Origin: Zelonia costaricensis
Lineage: Eukaryota > Euglenozoa > Kinetoplastea > Trypanosomatida > Trypanosomatidae
DNA length: 64,000 bases
Direction: 5' to 3'
NCBI GenBank assembly: GCA_030849075.1
Contig: JASAOO010003453.1
Span: 1 to 64,000 of the forward strand
In this document: positions 22,301-30,434 of the stretch, piece after piece
How positions within the stretch are numbered: the first letter of the stretch is position 1
Layout of the letters: each line of letters opens with the position of its first letter
Translations under genes and position numbers: made by a program
Notes under the pieces: model-generated
Database searches by the model: none
What the model saw: only the letters and a program-made list of their open reading frames with translations
Told to the model about the DNA's origin: nothing

Positions 22301-22762
22301 CACCGTGAGGAGCCGCAGCAGCGAGCCCTCCTCGCTGCTGCGCGCCAGCTGCTCGTACACGAGCTCACGCGTGAAGCCGCCCAGGCAGACGGCGACGTCG
22401 TCCTCCAGCAGCGTCGACACGTCCGCCGCCGTGACGGTGGCCGACGAGGGCGCGGCAGCGGCGGCTCCGGCGGCGAGGGAGGCGGCGGTGGTGCCGAGCA
22501 GCCGCGACACGAGCGCGGCCCGCTCCGCCTCCAGAGAGCCGCTGCGGCGCGAGGTGACGGCGAAGATGGCTTCGAAAAAGTGCGCGTACGGCGACGAGGT
22601 CGAGGCGCCGCCGGTGCCGGTGGTGGTGGTGGTGGTGGCAGTGGTAGCGGGGCCCGTGGCTGGCAGCGGTGATGCCGCGGCAGGCGCCGGCGACGGGGCG
22701 TCGCCAACCACGGCGTCGTCCTGCACCGCGTCGACATCCGTCTCCTCACGGGAGCGCTTCAT
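16379..22762 (-). CDS. NFX1/ZNFX1-type superfamily 1 helicase-like protein with C-terminal zinc fingers (2127 residues)
   Basis: A perfect Walker A motif GCTGSGKT lies at about residue 958. A candidate, altered Walker B (CVDDIDAVQDG) is near residue 1307. Further on are segments resembling the second helicase lobe of UPF1/NFX1-type enzymes: FGIYTSTAVEAETV, then EAEVGIVCLSGLL, then VRHGVVLIGSRELFACIPLF. These correspond to the usual motif IV-VI region, although the arginine-containing VALSRAR-type motif is degraded. After it come NFX1-type cysteine/histidine fingers, for instance CDTTLSCGHMCHRVCGETC and a second set ending CARCGSRALVACHR. The last ~200 residues are acidic, then helical. Animal ZNFX1 binds RNA and acts in antiviral and small-RNA pathways; that function is not implied here. 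ATP hydrolysis cannot be assumed with the altered motifs. ATG at 22760-22762; no frame break over 6.4 kb. Confidence 0.85.
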   Translation of the reverse strand: MKRSREETDVDAVQDDAVVGDAPSPAPAAASPLPATGPATTATTTTTTGTGGASTSSPYAHFFEAIFAVTSRRSGSLEAERAALVSRLLGTTAASLAAGAAAAAPSSATVTAADVSTLLEDDVAVCLGGFTRELVYEQLARSSEEGSLLRLLTVELVANDGRTLVLAASQTPDTAESASGASPLLMDVAAATGATAADGERTVAHPGDFLLLRCQPRPPPGSATSSDDAAASSAACATHAEFVTYNTALFSARDVDLWRDAVEGSIAVVARWLAALLEQPPGLAQLAFLEAAAASSGAGRAQSSGGEGWRRTLQLPMLLRLRPDAMRDADPEALDRLRRTIQFALRTLLSVFLHVESAMRLPRLCQRLVYLFLASPLFVDGASQVALQLLVSSPATTAREPLTQTLHDALLLGLQHASASDTVAADTALATAELRRSARQAGNGFELLLTRLAHAWLQQSHSGRSKQSAVDVSGAAEAVADVLEAVAATGVLKEVLRWLQLEDDLRRARDRLDTGRRGATTAEDATDTLAELQAPPTLPQMLDGRRLQERAVAEQLSALRGTYNPYLHHEVQRFLRGTALAAYAEVYGSAARAVRRVAKLAGGAAEVGRGRVDGVIAVRLSGVEAVGPRASGMLAYSLAEVQHHAAFGLPMHLCVRGSRERRHQDETKALLSALQASRVCDADASLFAYAVVQLNGQWAAFPLVLTHLRSDNAVREKSGSSGNIGIGASSYRLTAHVLRDADMLADFVQTSAATAEDGLGQAWVVTGADAAAHQRRGSRRRRAALLSATAAAPPERLLPSGTPALTYLDCLRRLHTLSLSVRQAEAGANGRGRGPAAPPRRPAGAAGATASAGRPFVADAVSGLWTEHFMDGAVPRQRYTDALTPSVSALLSGTGSAADASSATTSLQTLLASVNDAVGFSSAQVEALHSLTAGLSISGAAARATGQDGLPVSVRVVDGCTGSGKTAVLYASALVRGRLHATARQEQQRNVQGSLRQAMTAVKQAAAALRRASVADLFAAPAGVRGGPSLLDEASGAATEARRQYQLLNEGFLYCATPLLLRPAVATSTVPAAVAEFLFHASDAGSGWPRQGEITSLAALVRESHTRSLNAPLTGQLDTELRRLAGVGAWSGRCRAATAVVPSLLSLSLSARDAADVTSRAAASSTPAHTWADFIRTDLWPASEVVASLADLDVPGAAAWETLTAAPEERYAPVTMPPTTHLSALSQEQLEGWHSVYCEKQCALAHHLHASVHESVKAVFQLFLDLVWGVAAASQSTRHTLLSSTPTELTQGLLLPYLWCWQPPHLCVDDIDAVQDGFFAMLTPASSFVYSLTSEVPSFQERRRSHERIVLALLRSLRAELQRSGDLTTTALRDSLRCRRGEVQALLRYTIEDARALSKVAAGAGKADAAKTAGAEAAEEDGADEEDGADAAEPVPGDTDTASPPPVFPGLASYSAVEVWSHGVSMDNSVAADAAAAVFLMEYLASYQRPSQPLRSPGAAISASTPAQIAFGIYTSTAVEAETVAAALSKSALATTPRLRQSVRVWKESLEDAGNETVSAASAVTTAPAAATAPVLYTSLEEAECEAEVGIVCLSGLLQVVVGALHKSRGGGGGGGGSSGADAGSHRPDVRHQQWRQLWAEAADGSPSLFVTRLQWWLWRLLRRVRHGVVLIGSRELFACIPLFSKAESLVQRQRRLMAPKDHRAYWLPPEVGACVLAMVCPEHYKCRRVAVLQEHDEADTDTPPPPEEDEEDEEADEEVVAVRVHGPTECQSLCLQVYDVCPNVSHACLLLCHAQHAIGARAEREAEEDEADGIATGNSTPHAFCTYPCDTTLSCGHMCHRVCGETCEPCTYVGLTELSCGQRVVSGTDGHQALQYAFFPHFQERRCGEPTGLCRTPVSVMCARCGSRALVACHRVTAQLARRQHAAAEEAAAEDASADATTYVLGETACVGCVGLYNKVAKKFGYELLDVPPADHTQSDRAARPEEKGAEEDEEEVGGDTLGNPLPRHLLSTEAQAELRREFTIAGKKCELLVMKEALEISSGRATDKTEHAVYKTQYDALRATQHAQEKAWREAYQAVLDNWAVRLRQALEVQTALNTELDTLMPRLVAEATEEAEVQRLQFAE

Positions 22763-23895
22763 GGCGGCCGATGGGTGCAGAGGAGACTGAAGGGGGAAGG
22801 AAGTGTGAAGGGGGGGAGGGGCACGGCTAAACCCGCTCCACCGCGTGAGAGGACGGGGAGCTCACTAGCTGCTCTGTCAAGCACACCGACAGGAACGCCA
22901 ACCCGAAGCTGCCGGGGTGACGGGAGTGTGGCAGCGACGGTGTATGACGTGCCGACCGCGCGGCAGTGTCCGCAACGAGGCGTGAATGAGGAGGAAACAA
23001 GTGTGAAGCGTACGTGAAAGTTGGCGCTCCTCCGCTGATGGGTCCTCAACCGTGAACGAAGAGGGAGGAGGGAACGCGCTGGCGGGTTTGGAGCGAGGGG
23101 TGACAAGGAGGGGGATAGCGTAGCGCGAAGGGACGTGTGGACCGGAGCAGCGCGGCGCACGGCGGGGTCTGCACGCCTCCGGCACGCACCTGTTGCATAC
23201 GCAGCACCTCGATGATTGAGGACGGCGCACCGTCGTTGAGGAAGCGCCGTAGGCCGCCACGGTGAGCTGTCAGTGAAATGGCCGCAGCGGCGCGCACCGC
23301 GCAGTCGGGCAAAGAGGAGGAGGAGCCGGGAAGGGCCGCACACGCGGTGATCGGGCACGCCTACTTTTTTTCAGTTCGAGTTGATGCGTGCACATCGGGC
23401 ACGCGCAGGAGCGAAGAGCAGAGGAGGCGCAACCCAGTGTGCAGCACACCAGCCAGCCTAACCAGCTGCACCGGCGCAACAGCAGCTGCGTCGACACAGA
23501 CAACTCACGTTGCGTAGAGGCGCGCCTGTGCATGCGTGGCAGCAAACTAGCACGGCACTAGGCGGTGGGGCGCCGCGTTCTCGGTGGGCGTCCGCCGCGC
23601 ATGTGAAGACGAGAAAAGCAAAAGAAACAAGCAAAAAAAGAGAGCCAATGCGAGACTCGCTGCGGCGTGGCAACGATGGGGGTTAGAGAGTCACATACAT
23701 GCGATTTGGTGTTGTGTGAAAGGGGAGCTTGAAGAAGGGCGAGGATGTCTGCACACACGTACACACACACACGCCCACAGATGCAGGCACAGAGGCGTAA
23801 ACCAGAGCCGCGTCAGGGGCAGGCGGCAACGGCAAGAAAAAAGAGAAAGGTGCGACCATGCCGGGAATGCAAGTGGGGTCCCTCACGCCTCAGCC
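22763..23895 (-). other. Intergenic spacer, no supported gene
   Basis: The first 120 bases beyond the helicase start are G/A-rich on the plus strand, giving a pyrimidine-rich leader on the transcript. The remainder (to 23,895) is likely RtcB 3' UTR and includes T8-T9/A7 runs (23366-23373, 23632-23639). No domain-bearing frame was found. Confidence 0.55.
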
Positions 23896-25308
23896 CTACC
23901 CCTTGACGCACAGCACCTGCTTGAGAACCGTGACCACCTCCACCAGGTCGTCCTGCGCCGCCATGACCGCGTCGATGTTCTTGTACGCACCCGGGGTCTC
24001 ATCCAAGACGCTGCTGTCCTTGCGGCACTCAACGCCCACCGTGGCCGCCTCGTGGTCGGCGAGGGTGAAGCGCCGGCGCGCCTCGCCACGGCTGTAGCGC
24101 CGTCCCGCGCCGTGCGAGCACGAGCAGTAACTCGCCGCACTGCCCTTGCCGCGCACAATGTAGCTGCACGCCCCCATCGAGCCGGGAATCACCGCGAGCT
24201 CGCCGAGCCGCGCCGAGGTGGCGCCTTTGCGCGTCAGCCACACGTCCTGCTCGTGTGCCGCGGCGGACCCCGGCGCGGCGATCGGGACGCGGACACGCTC
24301 GACGTAGTTGTGGTGGCAGTTGACTGCAGCCTGGGTGGTAGTGAAAGGGGTGGCGATGCAGTCGCGCATCGCGGCAAGCACGGCGTCCAGCATTGTCTGC
24401 CGGTTCCACCACGCGTACCGCTGCGCCCACTCCACCGCGAATATGTAGTCGTCGAAGTTTGGCGTGCCCTCGTCGAGGTAGGCGAGGTCGGCGTCAGGGA
24501 GGTGCACCATGCGGCTCTTCATGTCCTTCTTGGCCAGCTCGATGAAGACGGAGCCGATGCGGTTGCCAACGCCGCGGGAGCCGGAGTGCAGCATGACCCA
24601 AACGTGCTTCCGCGGCTGCCTGTCATCCAGGCACAGCTCGATGAAGTGGTTGCCCGTGCCCAGCGTGCCGAGGTGATTGAGGTTGTTCGTGTTGGCCAGC
24701 GTGGGGTGGCGGCGGCACAGCTCCTCGAAGTCGGCGGCCAGGTGCGTCTTCCACGTTTGCTGCACGGCGCTAGGCACGCCACTGCGCCAGCTGCCCGCAT
24801 CCGCAGCACTGCGACCACCGTGAGTGCGCCCGTGCGGCACGCCGAGCTCAATCGCAAGCCGCAGTGCCTCGAGCGAGTCGGGCAGGTCCTCGGCCGTCAG
24901 CGAAGTCTCCACGGCGATCATGCCACACCCAATGTCGACGCCGACGCAGGCCGGTATGATGGCGCGCACGGTGGGCAGCACGAGGCCGACCGTGCACCCA
25001 ATGCCGGCGTGCACGTCTGGCATCACCGCCACCGGGGCGGGAATGATGCTCGGGCTCATCCGCGAAATGCGCTGAAGCTGCTCCGCCGCCGTCCGCTCCA
25101 CCTCAACCCCGGCACGCCAAGCACGCACCTCCACCGCTGCGGTCGGCTCGCTCACCACCTCGTACCGCGGGACCTCGCTGGGGGAGGCGCCCACGCCGGC
25201 ATGTTGCCGCCGTGCCTCCTGTGCCACGGCGAGAAACGTCCGCGACGGCGTGCTGCGTTGACGCAGGCCGCCGCCGCGCAGGAGATGGCTCACCGCAATG
25301 CGTCGCAT
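23896..25308 (-). CDS. rtcB: RtcB-family RNA ligase with N-terminal leader (470 residues)
   Basis: RtcB ligases join RNA ends carrying 2',3'-cyclic phosphate or 3'-phosphate to 5'-hydroxyl ends, using GTP and manganese, in tRNA splicing or RNA repair. All signature residues are in place: Asp125 and Cys128 in GVDIGCGM, His221 in GTGNHFIE, His241 in MLHSGSRG, His332/333 in CHHNYVE, and the guanylate-accepting His399 in SHGAGR. The motif PDVHAGIG precedes them at residues 97-104. The protein is closer in length and motifs to bacterial than to archaeal/human RtcB (no intein, short core). The start at 25306-25308 (MRRIAVSHLLRGG) is chosen because the earlier in-frame ATG lies inside a T-rich tract (plus A-run 25356-25371) likely to be the splice signal. 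The ~45-residue basic, Ser/Arg-rich N-terminus suggests mitochondrial import. Enzyme family is firm, location inferred. Confidence 0.92.
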   Translation of the reverse strand: MRRIAVSHLLRGGGLRQRSTPSRTFLAVAQEARRQHAGVGASPSEVPRYEVVSEPTAAVEVRAWRAGVEVERTAAEQLQRISRMSPSIIPAPVAVMPDVHAGIGCTVGLVLPTVRAIIPACVGVDIGCGMIAVETSLTAEDLPDSLEALRLAIELGVPHGRTHGGRSAADAGSWRSGVPSAVQQTWKTHLAADFEELCRRHPTLANTNNLNHLGTLGTGNHFIELCLDDRQPRKHVWVMLHSGSRGVGNRIGSVFIELAKKDMKSRMVHLPDADLAYLDEGTPNFDDYIFAVEWAQRYAWWNRQTMLDAVLAAMRDCIATPFTTTQAAVNCHHNYVERVRVPIAAPGSAAAHEQDVWLTRKGATSARLGELAVIPGSMGACSYIVRGKGSAASYCSCSHGAGRRYSRGEARRRFTLADHEAATVGVECRKDSSVLDETPGAYKNIDAVMAAQDDLVEVVTVLKQVLCVKG

Positions 25309-26244
25309 CGCGCGCGTGCCGAGCACGTGGCGGCTGCAGCAGCGAGAGGCCCAGCAAAACAAAAAAAAAGGTGCGCCAAGGTTTCACGGGGAGCCGAACG
25401 CTGGCAAGGAAGTGGTGAAGGGCGGGAGCGCCCCGACAGAGACCCCCTTTTTCGCGCTGCGTCGCGTGATGGGTGTTTGCTGTGATGGCGCCCTCACGCA
25501 CTGCGGCCTCATCGCAACGAACGGTGGAAGGACATTCGGAGAGGGCAAGCGCAGAAGGGAGGGAGAGGGGGGGGCGGGGGGGCGGGGGCGAGGGCGGCAC
25601 TGTGAAGTCATCAGGTAGGGCTGCCTGGTTATCAGGTTGGGTAAGATCGCGGCAGCCACCCGTGAGCTGCTTCGGCGTCGCGAGGACGTCTGCGCAACAG
25701 AGCTGGGCACTCACTCCGCCACGGAGGCCGAGACGTGTGCTGAGGCTCGCGCGCGCGCGTCCATCTCGGCGCGGATCGGGCGCTGGTGGCTGTTGTCAAT
25801 TTCGTTCACCTGTGAAGCAGCAGCGCCGTTGCGTAGCGCTTTAAGTACAAGAAGGGAGGAAAAAAGGGAGTTTGCCTGGAGTACGGGGCTCCCACTCACA
25901 CAGCCCGGCTGTAAGGATAAGCGAGCGAGTGGTGTGGTGATGCCGCCATCGCTCTCGCCCCTCCGTCACCTTCACCTTGCCGCACTACAGCGCCGCCGCA
26001 CGCAGCCGCCTGCCTGCCGTGTATCGTGGTACACCGTGCAAGAGCGGGAGGGGAAGCGAGGTGGTCCTGTAGAGACGGAAGGGCGTGAATAAGGGTGTGG
26101 CAAGCTAGCCGAGCACACCAGCATCGCACTCGTCCACATCGAAGCCTGCGGTGCGGAGCCCCCCCCCCAGCTACCAGGACAGGAGCAGCGCGTCGACACG
26201 AGGCAGATGCGCGATGTCAAACAGGCAGGCACCACACGGACTCA
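25309..26244 (-). other. Intergenic spacer, no supported gene
   Basis: Holds the RtcB splice-acceptor zone (A-run at 25356-25371 on the plus strand, candidate minus-strand AG at 25334-25335), a G-rich block at 25569-25590 and a C-run at 26160-26168. No gene recognised. Confidence 0.55.
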
Positions 26245-26661
26245 CTACGCCACAGCGTACGCCTTTTGGGACTCCGCTGGAGCTGCAGCGGCGGTTGTGA
26301 GCGGCACGCCAACGGCTGGCCCCTGCTGGTGCTGCGGCGGCAGTCCGGCGTTCTCGAGGTGGTCCTCTAGCATCTCCTCGCGGCGGATGCGGAACGCCTT
26401 GCGCGTGCACTCGGTGCAGCCCGGGTTGCCATTGAGGAGGTGCCGGTTGGGGCAGCAGCGCGTGCACAGCTGGCGGCCACACCAGTCGCAGTTCGTGCTG
26501 TAGCAGAACCACCCAAAATTCTCGCCGCAGTCCTCGCAGCGCTCGTGGTCCTGTGGGCGGCTCTCTGCCGGTGCCGGCGTGTAGCCGATTGGCGGAATAG
26601 CGGCTTTGACGTCCTCAGGCACATCGTCGTGCGTCCGGAGCGGGTTCAACGACTGCCCCAT
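26245..26661 (-). CDS. Small FYVE-topology zinc-finger protein (138 residues)
   Basis: Eight cysteines are spaced exactly as in FYVE fingers: Cys42-x2-Cys45, Cys58-x2-Cys61, Cys66-x2-Cys69, Cys82-x2-Cys85. Gaps between pairs are 12, 4 and 12 residues, within FYVE limits. The phosphoinositide-binding R(R/K)HHCR motif is replaced by TNCDWC, so binding of PI3P is doubtful. Cys53 and Cys70 are extra. Glycine follows the start methionine (MGQSLN), making N-myristoylation conceivable, although residue 6 is Asn rather than Ser/Thr. The C-terminus is Ala/Pro-rich. The ATG at 26659-26661 sits 18 bases after a good acceptor (minus-strand AG at 26680-26681). A membrane-trafficking role is plausible; RING or other zinc folds are alternatives. 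Confidence 0.8.
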   Translation of the reverse strand: MGQSLNPLRTHDDVPEDVKAAIPPIGYTPAPAESRPQDHERCEDCGENFGWFCYSTNCDWCGRQLCTRCCPNRHLLNGNPGCTECTRKAFRIRREEMLEDHLENAGLPPQHQQGPAVGVPLTTAAAAPAESQKAYAVA

Positions 26662-26698
26662 CTCCGCAATGCAAAGCCCCTGAAGAAGGAAAAAACTG
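26662..26698 (-). promoter_or_regulatory. Trans-splice acceptor for the FYVE-like gene
   Basis: On the minus strand a pyrimidine tract (TTTTTTCCTTCTTCAG) ends in AG at 26680-26681, leaving an 18-base leader before the ATG at 26661. This excludes the upstream in-frame extension as coding. Confidence 0.7.
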
Positions 26699-27982
26699 AA
26701 GTGGTAGCGAAAAACAAAAGAAGACAACAGTGCAACTTGTCAGATGCGCTGCTCTTGTGGGGAGGGCAAGAAGCGGTGGTTGGGAGGGGGGACGACGTCT
26801 GCGCCGATGTTGCGTCTCGTGCGAGCACAATCTGTATGCGTGTATGTGTGTGTGTGTGTGTGAGGACCGTCGTGTCGAACATGAAATGTGAGGGGCGGTG
26901 AAGTGACGAGTGGCGTTGCGGCAAGAGTCAAGCACTCGGGAGAGCAACTCCACCAGAAGCCGCATAGGGAACCGTGCTGTGACGTGCCGGGGAGAAGCCG
27001 ATGTAGACCGCGGTGCACCGGAATGCGTTCCACGTCAATCACATTCCCCCCCCCCCCTCCGGTGCCTGTACTGTTTTGTGGTTTCCTGCGTTCCGTGCCA
27101 CTCAGCAGCAGCACCAGAGAGAACGTGGCTCTGACGCACAGGGAGAGGAAGGGGGGTGGGGCAGTGCGCTAGTGGGATCCTATCGTCTCTATTTTTGTAG
27201 GGCTGTCCCCCCTAGGCCTTCTCCTGAATCGCCATTTTTTTTTTTTCGTAGAGAAAACAGCACGGCTGCGCGCATCCTTCCCACGGTGCAGCAGACCTCC
27301 GAGGAGCGCCGCACACGCCTACACTGAAAAGAAAACACGCACACTTGCTTGCGCGCACTACACCAGCTACCCCACCACCATCAGCCGGACAGCAGTTCAG
27401 CTGATCGGCACAGATCGGGCATCCTCAGTGGCACGCATTACCTCCACAAGTTGGGCGACCTCAACCCGTCCACCCCTGGAGGAGCACAGCGCAACACTGT
27501 GGAATGAACGAGGAAGGACGGGAGGGGACACCGCGAGACTCGAAACAAGTGTGCGTTGGTGGAGGGAGGGGTGCGCGTGTATGCGTATTGTGGCAGAAGG
27601 GGCTGAAGGGTAGCGAGGAAGCCATTGCCACCGCCGCCGCCGCCCCCTCCCTCTCCATCCCCCTTCCCCCCCCCCCCCCCAGCCCGCCGCCGCACCCCCT
27701 GCCCGCTTCGTTTCCGTAGTCCGCGCGCCAACACCACGCCAGCCAATGCGATGCAGCCACGTGGCAGGGGCAACAAACGCAATGAACGGAGGAGGAGAAA
27801 AAAAAACGTACGAGTGAGTCACGGAGCCGTATGTGAGGGCGCAGAGAGGGAGAGGAGGGGGGCCGCGGCGGCGAGGCCAACAGCGAGCAGCCCAAAAATG
27901 AAGAAGGAAAAGGTGCAAGCCCGCATCAGCGTGGCCCGTGGGTTTCCTCACACGCAAAGATGCGTGGGACACTTACGCCGCG
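26662..27982 (-). other. Intergenic spacer with GT and poly-C tracts
   Basis: It contains a GT dinucleotide tract at 26841-26862, an 11-base C-run near 27046-27056, a T-run at 27235-27246 and a 15-base C-run at 27666-27680. No convincing coding frame is present; the part next to 27,983 is the likely 3' UTR of the Trm82-like gene. Confidence 0.55.
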
Positions 27983-29683
27983 TTAAGCCTCCACGCGGGC
28001 CTTCTTCTTACTGCCGTTCTTTCCCGCAGGCGCGCTGGCGCTCTCGCCGTCGTCGGCGCCGCTGTCGTTCGACCCGCCGTCCTCGCCGCCCTCGTCGTCG
28101 CCGTTGCCCTGCCGGCGGGTGCGCGGGTCAACCGCCTCGTAGCGCCACACCGCGCACACGTCCAGTGCCTCCAGCTCAGACACCCCTGCCGCTGCGCCGT
28201 CTGCGTCGACGGGGGTGCACATGACTGCCTGGATGCGCTCCTCCAGGTACGGCACCTTCACGGACAGCTCACGGACCTCAACGTGAATGTTAGCGTTGAA
28301 GCTGCACGTCTTCGCCGGCTCCCCGTTCGCCGGGGGCGCGACGTCGCACAGCCGCACGAAGGACACGTGGCCGTTGCGCTTCAGCACAAAGGCCGTCGCG
28401 ACGTTGCTGCCGACCATGGCAACCGGCCTCGCATCCAGTGTAAAGCGGGTGGCGGAGACCATGGCAGGGTGCATGCTGTGGGCCCCCATGTTGTCGTAAA
28501 TGGGCACGTACAGGACGTCGGTGGATTGCTCGTAGGCGACCAGCACACCACGCGAGCAGTCGCGCGGGTGCCGCGGGTGGCCGAAGCGGTCCATGGCGCT
28601 CGTCAGAACCGTCACGCCGACAACTGGGCCGAGGTCTGTGGGCTGTCCGTCCGTGCCGCGTGGCCTGAACGTGCCGACGAGGCGGAACGTCTCGGCGTCG
28701 CTCGTGACCGGCACGTCGTTCTTGGCCGCCCAGAAGTGCACCTCGCCGGCGTGCGTCCCCACCGCGTAGTACGAGTACGGTGCGTTCAGGGCCTTGTTCT
28801 GCTTGTTGACGCGCGCCGCGGTGTCGTAGTAGGCGGCGTCGTACACCGCCGCGTCCTCCATGTACGGAATCTCCGTCACGCACGTCACGGCCGACTGCGC
28901 GCTGCTGCGGGACCACAGGAACTGCTCCACCACGTACGCCTCGGGGTAGCGGCTGACGCGGGCATGGCGGTCCTTGTCGCACGTGAAGAGGCGCCGGCAC
29001 GCGACGCCGCTGCGCTCCTCCGAGGCGGCGACCGGCTCGAGGCGCGGGACGGGGCCGGAGAGGTACAGGCAGGAGATGATGCTGAAGTGCTGCAGCAGGA
29101 AGGCTGCCGGCTTCGCGGCGTCGCCGTCCACCTCAATCGTGTGCGACGGCGACCAGCTCAGGCGAATACGGTACACCTCGCCGAACTTGTCAGCGAAGAC
29201 GATGGTGCCCTCGGGACTGGTGGCCAGCGACGTGATGCGCTTCGTGTGTGGGCCGTACTGGAAGGCCGGCTTCCAGTACTCCGGCTTTGTGCGCTGCGCC
29301 GCCTCGCTCGATGCCGTTGCCGCCGCCGCCGCCGCACACGCCGTCGCGCCGGTCTCTGGTGCGTCCGGGGCCTCGTCCTCGTCCGAGGAGTTCTGCAGCG
29401 TGTTGGGGTTGTTCTGCTTCCACGAGGAGATGTTGTAGACGTTGATGTACTTGCTGTCCCCCGCGCTGACGATGCACAAGGGGCCATCGGGGATCTGCAG
29501 GAAGGCCACCGCCCGGACCACCTGGCCGTCGTCAACGACAATGGAGTTGTGAGGCGACGGTGTAGCGTCGTCAGCGATGGGGTATCGGCCAATGATGAGC
29601 TTTGTGCCGAACCCCATCACGACCGCCTTGCGCGGCAGCGACGCCACGGAGAGCGACGGGGCATCACTCAGATTGCGCGGCAT
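27983..29683 (-). CDS. TRM82: Trm82/WDR4-like WD-repeat protein, tRNA m7G46 methyltransferase subunit (566 residues)
   Basis: The protein is a WD40 beta-propeller with blocks typical of Trm82/WDR4. Near residues 60-85 it reads VVRAVAFLQIPDGPLCIVSAGDSKYINVYNI (given here only as landmark, in two parts: VVRAVAFLQ and SAGDSKYINVYNI). SPEGTIVFADKFGEVYRI follows at about residue 160, then LLQHFSIISCLYL, and the most diagnostic CDKDRHARVSRYPEAYVVEQFLW. In yeast and human this subunit supports the catalytic Trm8/METTL1, which methylates G46 in the variable loop of tRNAs. Two acidic/alanine-rich insertions interrupt the propeller, and the C-terminus is acidic followed by a basic KKKARVEA, probably a nuclear signal. 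Length is larger than human WDR4 (~410) because of these insertions. ATG at 29681-29683 stands behind a purine-poor leader. A different WD protein is unlikely given the DKDRHARVSRYP signature. Confidence 0.82.
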   Translation of the reverse strand: MPRNLSDAPSLSVASLPRKAVVMGFGTKLIIGRYPIADDATPSPHNSIVVDDGQVVRAVAFLQIPDGPLCIVSAGDSKYINVYNISSWKQNNPNTLQNSSDEDEAPDAPETGATACAAAAAATASSEAAQRTKPEYWKPAFQYGPHTKRITSLATSPEGTIVFADKFGEVYRIRLSWSPSHTIEVDGDAAKPAAFLLQHFSIISCLYLSGPVPRLEPVAASEERSGVACRRLFTCDKDRHARVSRYPEAYVVEQFLWSRSSAQSAVTCVTEIPYMEDAAVYDAAYYDTAARVNKQNKALNAPYSYYAVGTHAGEVHFWAAKNDVPVTSDAETFRLVGTFRPRGTDGQPTDLGPVVGVTVLTSAMDRFGHPRHPRDCSRGVLVAYEQSTDVLYVPIYDNMGAHSMHPAMVSATRFTLDARPVAMVGSNVATAFVLKRNGHVSFVRLCDVAPPANGEPAKTCSFNANIHVEVRELSVKVPYLEERIQAVMCTPVDADGAAAGVSELEALDVCAVWRYEAVDPRTRRQGNGDDEGGEDGGSNDSGADDGESASAPAGKNGSKKKARVEA

Positions 29684-30434
29684 GGTGGTGCGCTTCGGAT
29701 GCTGCTTGTGGAGTGTCAGTCGCCACGCCCGTCGATCGGTGTACGCGTGCGAGGGTGTGCGTGTGTCTGTGTCTCCTGGCTAAACGGGGTGCACAGCTTG
29801 CAGGACCTGCGTCAGTTCTTGAAATCCTGTCGAGCGCGGGGCGGCGGGCGCACGTGCGCGGACGAGTAAGTGTGCATTCATGAGTGGAGTTGTGGAGGAG
29901 GACAGTGAAAAGCGGCGCAACGCATGGGCATGCACGGCCTCGTTTTGAGGGGCGGGGAGGGGGGACGAAGACGGGACACCATCCAAACCTCCGCAAGCGG
30001 TCGCGAGGGGACAGGGAGAGGCAGGCAAAAGCGGTGCGGTGTGCCGCCCGTGGTCCGGCCGCTTTGCCCGCCAGCCGGCATCGCTCGAGTCGAAGTCAGA
30101 ACACATGCACGTTCTGCCGTGCCCGTCAACGCCAGAGCCCCCTGAGCGAGCAGCACCTCGTAGAGGCTACACGCCGAAGAGCAGCGATGACCCTTTTGGC
30201 TGCATCATTCGTGCTCCGGTGTCAGTACCTACTTTGCTCTTTGGATGCAGCCCATTGCCGCGTCGCAAGGCAGCGCCACGCGGAATGAGCACACATGCGA
30301 CATGTGCCGCTCGGCAAGCCGTCCGTCGAGTCCGCGGCGGTCGCACAGGCGCTTTGATGTGACTGGGCAACACACACACACACGCACGCATGGCAACGCG
30401 CCCTGCTACTGGACGCACAAGAAAAAAAAGGAGC
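29684..30434 (-). other. Intergenic spacer, no supported gene
   Basis: Purine-rich plus-strand segments at 29940-30035 suggest the splice-acceptor zone of the Trm82-like transcript; an AC tract lies near 30369-30390. No gene recognised. Confidence 0.55.

Noticed and set aside
27938..29869. 643-codon plus-strand open frame over the Trm82-like gene
   Set aside because: Antisense of a gene with clear WD-repeat signature; composition heavy in Arg/Val/His.
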